Shown: piece after piece, positions 41,755 to 48,975 of the stretch
How the letters are laid out: every line of letters begins with the position of its first letter
Position numbering within the stretch: position 1 is the stretch's first letter
DNA from: Gammaproteobacteria bacterium
GTDB lineage: Bacteria; Pseudomonadota; Gammaproteobacteria; Burkholderiales; Rhodocyclaceae
Reading direction: 5' to 3'
Assembly (NCBI GenBank): GCA_029289235.1
Contig: JARFTZ010000014.1
Span: 1 to 51,368, forward strand
Length of the DNA: 51,368 bases
Notes under the pieces: generated by a model
Database searches by the model: none
Told to the model about the DNA's origin: nothing
Seen by the model: the letters and a program-made list of their open reading frames with translations, nothing else
Position numbers and translations under genes: made by a program

Positions 41755-42636
41755 CTACACCCGCTTGATCAGCGTCACGCCGCTAGGCAAGTTCGCTTCG
41801 TCGATACTCACCTCGTAGTCCGCAAAGCTGCGCGCCACCTCCACATCAGCCTTGCGCGCCACCTTGATTCGGTCAAACAACGCGTGGGCGTGGGCGTTGC
41901 CCAATTCCGAATCGTGCTTGAAGACGTACAGCCCCCGCGTCGCCATTTCGCCGCGAGCAGCGGAGCGGTCGTGCTCGAACATGTGTTCGAGGGCCTGCCA
42001 GAGCAGATCGAGGTCATCCTCGCCAAAGCCGGTCTGCTTGGCGAGGAAGGACGACACAAAGCCGTGCGCGACATAAACGCCGTAAGGCACGGTGTGCTTG
42101 CGGCCCATGGTGCGGTTGTCGCCTTGCTGCTTCTCGGCTTCGGCTTCCGTCGCCACCGCCATGCGGGTGATCGAATGTTCCTGGGCAATGACCGGATCGA
42201 CCGAGCGGGCAAAGGTCAGTTGCACCGGACCGCGCACCTGGCCGCAGTTAACGCCGGTCGACATCACCGCGCCGAAGGTGCGCACGTCGAAGAAGTTGGC
42301 GCACATCCACTGCCGCGCCTTGTCGACCTTGTCGCCGCTGCCCTTGCGCTTCTTGTCGCCCTTCAGTTCTTCCTCGGCACCGATGGCAACATAGGCCTTC
42401 TCGTGCGTCTGATTGAGAACAGCCTTTTCCTTCACGTAGATGTCGAAGGGCGGCGTTTCGCCTTTCACCAGTCCGACGAAATTGCGCACCTTGCGCTTGA
42501 GCGACACATCGGTCACCAGCCCGTGGCCGGATTCGGCGTCGAGGCGAGGCAGGTTGCCAGCATCGGGGTCGCCATTGGGGTTGCCATCGCGCACATCGAA
42601 AACGAGAACGAAGTCATAGCGGTTGTTCAGGCTCAT
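41755..42636 (-). CDS. cas7: Cas7c (Csd2), Cascade backbone subunit
   Basis: A 293-residue Cas7 of the Csd2 family, the backbone protein that coats the crRNA spacer. Typical features: [20 protein letters not shown] at the N-terminus, [16 protein letters not shown] near 42, [20 protein letters not shown] near 127 and [15 protein letters not shown] near 185. Its start overlaps the cas8c stop by 4 bases. Downstream, where cas4 should follow directly, an inverted toxin-antitoxin pair intervenes. Confidence 0.96.
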   Translation of the reverse strand: MSLNNRYDFVLVFDVRDGNPNGDPDAGNLPRLDAESGHGLVTDVSLKRKVRNFVGLVKGETPPFDIYVKEKAVLNQTHEKAYVAIGAEEELKGDKKRKGSGDKVDKARQWMCANFFDVRTFGAVMSTGVNCGQVRGPVQLTFARSVDPVIAQEHSITRMAVATEAEAEKQQGDNRTMGRKHTVPYGVYVAHGFVSSFLAKQTGFGEDDLDLLWQALEHMFEHDRSAARGEMATRGLYVFKHDSELGNAHAHALFDRIKVARKADVEVARSFADYEVSIDEANLPSGVTLIKRV

Positions 42637-44381
42637 TTGGAGTCTCCCTGGGTGGATTCGTCGGATTGGGTGGATTTGTTGAAGAAATCTTGGCGCTGGT
42701 GGTAGTAGCCGAGGCTGAAACGCCCTTGGTCGGGCAGGCTCAGGTGTCTGGGGAAATCAGCGATGCCGCCGAGGATTTCGCTCAGCAGGCGCTCGAAATT
42801 CACCGCCCGGCCGCGATTGGTCAGCTTGGCCAGATGGTGATTCTTCAAGCGCAGCAGCGTGGTGAAAACCGCTACCGGCGTACTGGACGCCGCGCCGTAG
42901 TAGCGTTCTCGGATGGTGGCGTTGAGGCCAGGGTTGGCTTCTTCCTGGATCTTTTCCAAGACCGCGAAAAGACGCCCCAGGCGATAAGCCGCATTGGAAT
43001 TGGCTAGGTCAAGCATGTCGGAAAACTCCTGGATAAAAGAGGAATCGGGGGAGCGGCGGGAACGGTTGAGGCAGGCCTTGATCGCCACCGCGCGCAGGTA
43101 AGTGACGTTTTGCTCAGCGCGGCAGCGTTGTACCGCCGCGTTGAGCCAGGTGGCCGGAAAGGGGCTGCCAGAGAGAATCGCCCGCATGATGTCGCCGCCG
43201 AGATTGGGTGGGATGTTGTCAGCCTTGCCCTGCTGGGCGCAGGCCGCCAGCAGCCGGAACAGGCTGGGGTATTCTGGGTCCTTGCCGCTGCGCACCATCT
43301 TGAGGTCGGCGAACCACTGCCGGATGCGCTGGGCGACTTCATGCAAAGGCGCGGCGTACCAGAAGCGAACCGAAATCCGTGCCGCATTCGGTGCCAGACC
43401 GAGGACGTAAAAACGGTTTTCGCCACGCCCACCGTCGAACTGACCGGATTGAACGGCGCTCAGGACACCGCGCACCAGTTCGATACGGGCATCCGGATCG
43501 TCCTGCTGTTCGCCGAAAACCGCAGCAAAGACCGACTCGGCCTCGGCGTCTTCCTTCTGCGCCCAGAACACCGTCGACGCATCGCCTACCTGAAAACGCT
43601 GCCGCGAATTGCGGTCGAGCAGATGATTCAGGGCAGTGGTGTAGGCGAAGGCGGCAAAGGGGCTGACTGGAGCGTTATCGCCTTGCTCCTTGTTGAAAGA
43701 GGCGAAGGCGTCGAGGTTGAAGGAAACCAAGGTTGCACCGGAACTCTGCGCCCCCCAGACACCCTTGATGACCGTGTGCAGGCGCTCCGTCGCGGCTGGC
43801 TCGCCGGTCACCAGGCAGATGGCCGTCGCGGCGCTCGCATCTTCATCGCCACGGCAGGCGGACACGACGGCGGGCCGCTGGCAGATCAGGTCGCCGTCGT
43901 TGTGCAGACGAAAAGTCATGACCGGATTGCCTTCGAGGATTTCCGGCCAGCAGGCGTCGTTACTCAACTGTGTCGGGCCACCGCTGGTGTAGAAAAGCTC
44001 CAGCGCCTGAATGCCCGCATCCTGCCGCGCCGATTCCGGCAACTCGGCTATGCGCTGACGGAAGGCCGCATGCTGCTCGGCTACCCGCTCCGGCTTGCCA
44101 CGCGTATCGACACCCAGCACGTACTCGGCGGTATCCCACAGCAGATTGGCCGCTACGCCGGACGAACGCTTGACGCCCTTGGGCACCAGATAACGCCGCG
44201 CCACCTTCTTCTTGCCCTCGATCTGCCGGGTGTCGACGATGCCCAAGGGCCTGCCTTCAACGGTCAACTCGATAATGAAGGGAATTTCCTTGTCTTCCAG
44301 GCCATAGGCCGGCAAGCGCCGAGTTGAATCGGGATCAAGGGCCTTGCGCTGGTAGTAGTCGTAAAGGGCCTGAAGGATCAT
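42633..44381 (-). CDS. cas8c: Cas8c (Csd1), Cascade large subunit
   Basis: A 582-residue Csd1 protein, the signature gene of type I-C, which recognises the PAM. An internal start within this gene usually also yields the small subunit Cas11c in type I-C. The N-terminus [19 protein letters not shown] and the segments [19 protein letters not shown] in part near 75 and [20 protein letters not shown] near 155 match the family. Both ends overlap neighbouring genes by 4 bases (cas5c upstream, cas7 downstream), so the effector genes are tightly coupled. Confidence 0.96.
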   Translation of the reverse strand: MILQALYDYYQRKALDPDSTRRLPAYGLEDKEIPFIIELTVEGRPLGIVDTRQIEGKKKVARRYLVPKGVKRSSGVAANLLWDTAEYVLGVDTRGKPERVAEQHAAFRQRIAELPESARQDAGIQALELFYTSGGPTQLSNDACWPEILEGNPVMTFRLHNDGDLICQRPAVVSACRGDEDASAATAICLVTGEPAATERLHTVIKGVWGAQSSGATLVSFNLDAFASFNKEQGDNAPVSPFAAFAYTTALNHLLDRNSRQRFQVGDASTVFWAQKEDAEAESVFAAVFGEQQDDPDARIELVRGVLSAVQSGQFDGGRGENRFYVLGLAPNAARISVRFWYAAPLHEVAQRIRQWFADLKMVRSGKDPEYPSLFRLLAACAQQGKADNIPPNLGGDIMRAILSGSPFPATWLNAAVQRCRAEQNVTYLRAVAIKACLNRSRRSPDSSFIQEFSDMLDLANSNAAYRLGRLFAVLEKIQEEANPGLNATIRERYYGAASSTPVAVFTTLLRLKNHHLAKLTNRGRAVNFERLLSEILGGIADFPRHLSLPDQGRFSLGYYHQRQDFFNKSTQSDESTQGDSK

Positions 44382-45031
44382 CCCATCACCTGCGCTTTCG
44401 TCAGGTCGATCACCCCGTGCTGCATGTCGGCGCGGAAAAATTGCGGTTTTGGGTCGTTGACCGCAGTAAAGTCCATGTCGAACAGCATCCAGCCGAGATC
44501 GCGGGTTTCGTCGATGGCCGGCATCTCGTCACCGGGCTGATCGACCAGCCGGAAACGGGCTGCGAATTCCCGGCAGCCGAGGTAGGGCTGGTTGACGCAT
44601 TGCCCCTTTTCCGCCCGCCGCTGGAACAGCTCGCGGTACTTGGCCGGGTTGCTGCGGGCGTCGTCGCCCACCGGCACCAGCTCGGCATGGATGCGATAGG
44701 CCACATCGCGCAGGAACAGGCCGGCGCGCTGTTGGCGGTCTTCCTCCACGTACAGGGCGAGGTTGCCCTTGCCGGCACCCATCGCCGTTTGCGCATTGCG
44801 CACCGACGCCTTGGACGCCACCTCGTTGCGCCGCACGCTGATCCAGCGGATCGGCTTGAGCACTTCAATGCACTTCACGTCCCAGCGGATCGCCGGCTTC
44901 CACAAAATGGCCTCGAACACCGAGCGCGCAGCGGAAGGCGTCATCACGTCGTAGGACACCCGCTCAACCTTCATTTCCGGGCGCGTAAAGCAGGCGAAAT
45001 CGCCTGAGACTTCAAGGCAAAACCTTTCCAA
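44378..45031 (-). CDS. cas5: Cas5c (Csd5), crRNA-processing Cascade subunit
   Basis: A 217-residue Cas5c. In type I-C it replaces Cas6 as the pre-crRNA endonuclease and keeps the 11-nt handle. Features: LEVSGDFACFTRPEMKVERV with the ferredoxin-like first strand, YDVMTPSAARSVFEAILWKP near 27, and IRWISVRRNEV near 62. No cas6 is present in the locus, as expected. It begins 16 bases after the stop of the 52-residue membrane ORF, so the two are probably on one transcript whose promoter lies near 45241-45270. Confidence 0.95.
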   Translation of the reverse strand: MERFCLEVSGDFACFTRPEMKVERVSYDVMTPSAARSVFEAILWKPAIRWDVKCIEVLKPIRWISVRRNEVASKASVRNAQTAMGAGKGNLALYVEEDRQQRAGLFLRDVAYRIHAELVPVGDDARSNPAKYRELFQRRAEKGQCVNQPYLGCREFAARFRLVDQPGDEMPAIDETRDLGWMLFDMDFTAVNDPKPQFFRADMQHGVIDLTKAQVMG

Positions 45032-45047
45032 GATTTTCTCCTTGTCA

Positions 45048-45206
45048 CTAAAAAAATCTCGACAGCAACTCCATCATCAACGTCGAGCGAAAAAATAAGC
45101 CACCGACAATGACTGTTAGAACCAGCAGCCACGCCGCGTAATAGCGGTGAGATGGCTGATCTTTCATCAACCGCAACTCCTGCAGCAATCCAATTAGGTT
45201 GTTCAT
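45048..45206 (-). CDS. Small single-pass membrane protein between cas3 and cas5c
   Basis: A 52-residue ORF (MNNLIGLLQELRLMKDQPSH, then RYYAAWLLVLTVIVGGLFFR, ending LLSRFF). It has an amphipathic N-terminal helix and one clear hydrophobic segment at about 23-40. The ATG at 45206 is preferred to the one at 45242, which overlaps the predicted -10. AGGA lies 9 bases upstream, inside a strong hairpin. The size, hydrophobicity and position under a promoter targeted by a crRNA-like RNA resemble either a small cas-associated membrane protein or a toxin controlled by that RNA. I do not recognise a family. It could also be a non-functional leader ORF. Confidence 0.5.
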   Translation of the reverse strand: MNNLIGLLQELRLMKDQPSHRYYAAWLLVLTVIVGGLFFRSTLMMELLSRFF

Positions 45207-45239
45207 TTGCACCGTTCCTGGCCAGGTAACGGTGCAAAT
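45205..45239 (-). promoter_or_regulatory. Strong dyad overlapping the start codon of the 52-residue ORF
   Basis: Arms ATTTGCACCGTT (45205-45216) and AACGGTGCAAAT (45228-45239) are perfectly complementary, and the centre CCTGGCCAGG is itself a palindrome. In the leftward mRNA it would fold with the AGGA ribosome site inside the structure and the ATG at its base. It could be an mRNA hairpin limiting translation or an operator. Confidence 0.75.
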
Positions 45240-45240
45240 C

Positions 45241-45260
45241 ATAATATATTTCTTAGAGGG
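45241..45260 (-). promoter_or_regulatory. Leftward -10 region of the cas5c operon with PAM-flanked seed target
   Basis: On the minus strand TATTAT (45246-45241), within TATATTATGAT, is a likely -10; the -35 is weak. On the plus strand TTC (45250-45252), the canonical type I-C PAM, is directly followed by TTAGAGGG (45253-45260). This matches the pseudo-spacer start TTAGAAGG at positions 1-5, 7 and 8; position 6 is normally not read in type I targeting. Binding here would cover the promoter. Confidence 0.6.
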
Positions 45261-45291
45261 TTAGTTAGAGTACTTTTATTTCTGGCTAATC

Positions 45292-45300
45292 TGATACTAT
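45292..45300 (+). promoter_or_regulatory. Extended -10 promoter of the crRNA-like RNA
   Basis: TGATACTAT fits the extended -10 pattern TG-N-TANNNT. Transcription would start near 45306, flush with the repeat-like hairpin that begins at 45308. No good -35 is seen. Confidence 0.55.
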
Positions 45301-45305
45301 CTTTC

Positions 45306-45385
45306 ATCGTCGTAATAGCGACGTGGATTGAAACTTAGAAGGGTTTGTTAGTAACAATGTGGGCCGGGCTTGTCCCGGCCCTTTT
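45306..45385 (+). ncRNA. Candidate crRNA-like regulatory RNA (CreR/CreA-like) antisense to the cas operon
   Basis: A single repeat-like unit, absent from the array, lies here. Stem CGTCG / CGACG (45308-45312, 45319-45323) with a 6-nt loop is followed by TGGATTGAAAC (45324-45334). The genuine repeat in crRNA sense has an 8-bp stem CGCTCCCC / GGGGAGCG, also with a 6-nt loop, and exactly the same 11-nt handle. The stem sequence has diverged but its geometry is kept. A pseudo-spacer of 26 nt (45335-45360) runs into a perfect terminator. An extended -10 lies 5-6 bases upstream of the expected start. Known CreR and CreA RNAs of other subtypes have this form and guide Cascade to a promoter by a short seed. 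The RNA and its role are inferred; no transcript is seen from sequence alone. Confidence 0.72.
45361..45385 (+). terminator. Rho-independent terminator of the crRNA-like RNA
   Basis: A perfect 8-bp stem GGGCCGGG / CCCGGCCC with a 5-nt loop CTTGT, followed by TTTT. The T-run is on the rightward side only, so it does not serve cas3, which reads leftward into it; this supports a rightward transcript. Confidence 0.88.
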
Positions 45386-45410
45386 ACTGTCATTGTCTGA
45401 ATAGGTAGTC

Positions 45411-47891
45411 TCATTGGACGAGACTCCCGGGATCACCCGGCACACCATCAACATTGATCCCCAGCACCTTGTCGTAAAGCACGTCGTTATCTGCCGACTG
45501 CACGTACAAGCCGGGGAAGTCGCCGCCCAAGGGTTCGATGTCGCCTTGCTTGAGCAGGCGCTGCAGGTCGTTGTTGTAGATGGTCACGCCGTAGCGTTGC
45601 AGCTTGCGCAGGAGCCAGCGGTCCGGGCCGTTCTTCTTGAGGGTGTTCAGCCACATGCCGATGCGGTCGTCTTCCGGGTCACGCCGGTAGCGGACGAAGA
45701 CCGTGGCGCCGTCCTGTTCGTCGATCAGCCGGAAGCGCTCGGCGGCAGTGCGGAACATGACTTGAAATTCAGGGCCGCGACTACGCAACAAATCCCGAAT
45801 GTTTTTCGCGTCCAAGGACGAATCCCGATATAGCGCACTGAAATACTCGCCAAAACGCTCTACTCCCATTGGATTTGAGCCTGCTTGCAGCGCCTTCCAT
45901 AAATGCTGCGTCTTCTGCTTAGCCATACGCAGCAGACCAGGCGGTGGTTCTTGCGGCGGCACAAAGACATAGACCTCACCTCTTTCCAGCCGCCCTTCGC
46001 GGTTACAGCGCCCAGCGGCCTGGGCGATGGAATCGAGTCCGGCCAGTGCCCGGTAAACCACGGGAAAATCGATGTCGACGCCAGCTTCCACCAACTGCGT
46101 GCTGACCACCCGGATCGGTTGGGTGACCTCTCCCGTGCTCAAGGCCTGCCGCCGTTCGGCCAGCGCGGCCTTGATGGCCTGGATGGTGTCGCTGCGATGC
46201 TCGGCGCACATCAGGCCGGACAGGTGCCAGAGCCCTTCGGAACTTTCCGTCTTGAGTTGCCGGTAGAGATCGCGGGCATCGGCGCGGCGGCCGACGATGG
46301 CGAGTACGGCCTCATGGCGGGCGATTTCCGGCGCAAGATCGTCCCAGGTTCGCGTCGCGTTCAGATCGGCAGGGAGATGCACCCGCACTCGCTCCAGATC
46401 GGCGTAAAGGCCGGGCAAGTCGTCGACGATCTCGCGCACTTCACCCGCCTTGAAGCCGCGCAAGGCCTTGGCTTGATCGAAGCCGGTCCGGCTTTCCAGC
46501 GTCGGCTGGGTAGCGGTGCACAACACCAGCGTAACGCCGTAATCCTTGACCAGCAGGCGCAGCACATCGACCACCGGCTGCAGGTAAGCAACCGGCAGCA
46601 ATTGCGCTTCGTCGAGAACGATGACGCTACCGATCAGGTTGTGCAGTTTGCGGCAGCGTGAGGTGCGGTTGGCGAACAAGCTTTCCAGCAACTGCACGTT
46701 GGTGGTGACGACCAGCGGCGCGTCCCAGTTCTCGCACGCGAGCCGCGAGCGGGCGGTTTCCCGGGTCTCGTCGACTTCGACGTTGCTGTGGTGCTCGATG
46801 ACGTTCTCGTCGCCGAAAATTCCCCGGAAAATACCGGCCGTCTGCTCGATGATGCTGGTGTAGGGAATGGCATAGATGATCCGGCGTTTGAGCTTCACCG
46901 TTCGCTGATCGTTTTTTTCTTGAAGTACCGCGTGGCGTAGCGCGAAAGCCAGACTGGACAAGGTCTTGCCGCCACCGGTCGGCACCGTCAGGCTGAACAC
47001 ACCAGGCGGCAGTTCCGCCTTGGCGATACAGACGCGCAGAACTTCGGCGCGCTTGCGGTTGACCTTGCTATCGGCCTCGCCGCGCGCGGCAACGTCGCGG
47101 GCCATTCTGGCGAGACGTTCGGAAAGCGACTGCTCCAGTACATCGAGACCGGGAAAGCCCTGCCGTACTTCGCTTTTTCCCGGCGACATGAAGGCTTCGG
47201 TATCGAGGAAATCGGCATCCACCACGCAGGAAAAGAGCATGCGCACCCAAAGCGCAAAGCGTCCGGGAATGGGATCATCCTTGTCGTCGTCGCGGTAGCG
47301 GAACAGATCCGCCATATCGGGCAAGGAACCGGCCGGTTTCAGGAGATGTTCGGGAATGGTCGCGGCGCAGGCCGTCGCCAGCTCCCTTTGGGCGTCTTCG
47401 GAGGCAAAGCGGTTATGCAGGCTCTTGTTCTCGCCCGCCCAATCCGACAGCCCGGCATGATGGCCGGCGATCAGGTAGGAGAGTACGCGGGCGACGACCG
47501 GCCCCGTGCGTTTATCCACTTCTTCGAGATAGCGCTGCGCCCATAGGGCGCCGGCCGCCGAATGTGTCTTGTCCGCTCCGGCAACGCGCCCCTCGATATG
47601 CGCATCCGGGTCGCCGCATTGGCGGATATAGCGCTGGAAGCCTTCGCGGAATTTGCCAAGGTCGTGCCACAAACCGGCAAGTGCCGCCCAGGGAGCCGCG
47701 CCGAATGCTTCCGCAAACATCGCGGCGAGTCGGGAAACCTCGGCCAGATGATCGTCCAGATCGTGGCAGACCAAACGGCCCCCATCATTTCTGAGATGCG
47801 CAACCCGTTCTTCTTCCCTGTCGCTGTCCACATTCATCCGGGATGTCAGTGCGGCAGGATCGACCGACAAGACTTCCTTTTCCGTGCTCAC
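45411..47891 (-). CDS. cas3: Cas3 helicase-nuclease (type I-C)
   Basis: An 826-residue Cas3. An N-terminal HD nuclease covers about 30-260 (LAGLWHDLGKFREGF near 75; YLIAGHHAGLSDW near 140). SF2 helicase motifs follow: PTGGGKTLSSLAFALRHA near 308, VLDEAQLLPVAYLQP near 427 (a DEAQ box, common in I-C Cas3), LCTATQPTLE near 460 and QAAGRCNREGR near 635. It unwinds and degrades DNA marked by Cascade. The start is a GTG at 47891 with GGAGA about 7 bases upstream. It is separated from cas5c by an atypical 380-bp gap that contains the small ORF and the crRNA-like gene, so cas3 and the Cascade genes may be controlled separately. Confidence 0.96.
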   Translation of the reverse strand: MSTEKEVLSVDPAALTSRMNVDSDREEERVAHLRNDGGRLVCHDLDDHLAEVSRLAAMFAEAFGAAPWAALAGLWHDLGKFREGFQRYIRQCGDPDAHIEGRVAGADKTHSAAGALWAQRYLEEVDKRTGPVVARVLSYLIAGHHAGLSDWAGENKSLHNRFASEDAQRELATACAATIPEHLLKPAGSLPDMADLFRYRDDDKDDPIPGRFALWVRMLFSCVVDADFLDTEAFMSPGKSEVRQGFPGLDVLEQSLSERLARMARDVAARGEADSKVNRKRAEVLRVCIAKAELPPGVFSLTVPTGGGKTLSSLAFALRHAVLQEKNDQRTVKLKRRIIYAIPYTSIIEQTAGIFRGIFGDENVIEHHSNVEVDETRETARSRLACENWDAPLVVTTNVQLLESLFANRTSRCRKLHNLIGSVIVLDEAQLLPVAYLQPVVDVLRLLVKDYGVTLVLCTATQPTLESRTGFDQAKALRGFKAGEVREIVDDLPGLYADLERVRVHLPADLNATRTWDDLAPEIARHEAVLAIVGRRADARDLYRQLKTESSEGLWHLSGLMCAEHRSDTIQAIKAALAERRQALSTGEVTQPIRVVSTQLVEAGVDIDFPVVYRALAGLDSIAQAAGRCNREGRLERGEVYVFVPPQEPPPGLLRMAKQKTQHLWKALQAGSNPMGVERFGEYFSALYRDSSLDAKNIRDLLRSRGPEFQVMFRTAAERFRLIDEQDGATVFVRYRRDPEDDRIGMWLNTLKKNGPDRWLLRKLQRYGVTIYNNDLQRLLKQGDIEPLGGDFPGLYVQSADNDVLYDKVLGINVDGVPGDPGSLVQ

Positions 47892-47954
47892 AGCTATCTC
47901 CAGTTCATCGATTTCACGCCCATCCTATCCAATCCCAGTCTCATAACCTGCGAC

Positions 47955-48920
47955 TCACGAATAATTTTTCATCGCTGCCGCCAGTGCTTCCCTTACCCGT
48001 TGCCTGAGGTCGGCGGGCTCGACGACTTCGCAATCGGGGCCGTATTTCAGGATGTCCATGATCAGTTCCGGGTCGGCGCTGTAGGGCAGGCGCAGCTGGT
48101 AACGGCCGTCGGGCAACCAGCAGCTTTCCTGCCGGGGATGCCAGCGCTCGCTGGCGACCCAGCGGGCGCGGTGGGTGGAGAAGCGCAGGGTGGCCCAATG
48201 CACTTCACTGCCGGCGAAGATGCCGTAACCGGTGGTCAGTTGGCGGTCGAGTTCGGCGTCGTCGATTTCACTCGCCGGCTTGGCGAGGGGCTTTGCGCTG
48301 GCGATACGCTCGATCGCGAAGCTGCGCAGGGCGCGGCGCGTGTGGCACCAGGCATCGAGATACCAGTTGTCACGGTAGTGGACGAGGCGCTGCGGGGAAA
48401 CTTCGCGAATGGAGTCTTCCGCCGTGGTGCGGGCGTGGTAGTGGATTTTCAGCCGCTGGCGGGTGAGTAGCGCATCAGCGATGGTTTCGAATCCGGCCAC
48501 GGTGCAGGCACGGGGCGCGGCGGCGAGGATGCGGATGCGCCGGGCAATTTCCTCGGCGGAGTGGCTGCCCGTGCCGAGCATGCCGAGCAGACGCTGGCGC
48601 AGGGGCTGCAGGTGGTCGCGCAGGAGTCCGCCGGCATCGATGTTCTCCAGCAGTTGCTGCATGCTCAGCAGGGCGTGGATTTCGGTGGCGGTCAGCCAGA
48701 GGCCGGGTAACTCGGCTAGATCCTGGTGTTCAAGGAGACGCCATTCGCCAGTATTCCGATCGTACTCAAGCGGTACGCCGAGACGGTCGCGCAAGAAGGC
48801 GATGTCGCGGAATACGGTTGCTCTTGAGACCTCGAACCGCGTCATCAACTCCTGGAGGCGCAGCCTGCGCGTCGCTCCGAGGATGGCGCGGATCTTGTGG
48901 TATCGCTCGGTTCTGGCCAT
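47955..48920 (-). CDS. WYL-domain transcriptional regulator upstream of cas3
   Basis: A 321-residue HTH-WYL protein. An N-terminal DeoR-like winged HTH covers about 1-60 (RLRLQELMTRFEVSRATVFR, DIAFLRDRLGVPLEYDR), and the WYL domain covers about 140-210 (VHYRDNWYLDAWCHTRRALR). A C-terminal WCX-like domain follows. WYL proteins sense small molecules or nucleic acid ligands and often control phage-defence loci. The start at 48920 has GGGAG 6 bases upstream. It lies 63 bp before cas3 on the same strand, so it probably regulates the cas genes and may be co-transcribed with cas3. Confidence 0.9.
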   Translation of the reverse strand: MARTERYHKIRAILGATRRLRLQELMTRFEVSRATVFRDIAFLRDRLGVPLEYDRNTGEWRLLEHQDLAELPGLWLTATEIHALLSMQQLLENIDAGGLLRDHLQPLRQRLLGMLGTGSHSAEEIARRIRILAAAPRACTVAGFETIADALLTRQRLKIHYHARTTAEDSIREVSPQRLVHYRDNWYLDAWCHTRRALRSFAIERIASAKPLAKPASEIDDAELDRQLTTGYGIFAGSEVHWATLRFSTHRARWVASERWHPRQESCWLPDGRYQLRLPYSADPELIMDILKYGPDCEVVEPADLRQRVREALAAAMKNYS

Positions 48921-48975
48921 TTGTATCTCCCTGTTGTTCCATGTCACATCGTCCGGTTCGGGAGATACATCGCCG

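Noticed and set aside
44971-45237. An 88-codon frame across the cas3-cas5c gap and the cas5c start
   Set aside because: It overlaps the cas5c start and the 52-residue ORF in another frame and has no hydrophobic or domain-like pattern.
45361-45381. The GGGCCGGG hairpin as the terminator of cas3
   Set aside because: In the cas3 direction it is followed by ACATTG and not by a T-run; the T-run is on the rightward side.
46610-46625. DEAQ instead of DEAH in Cas3
   Set aside because: I considered it as an inactivating change, but DEAQ is common in type I-C Cas3 proteins.
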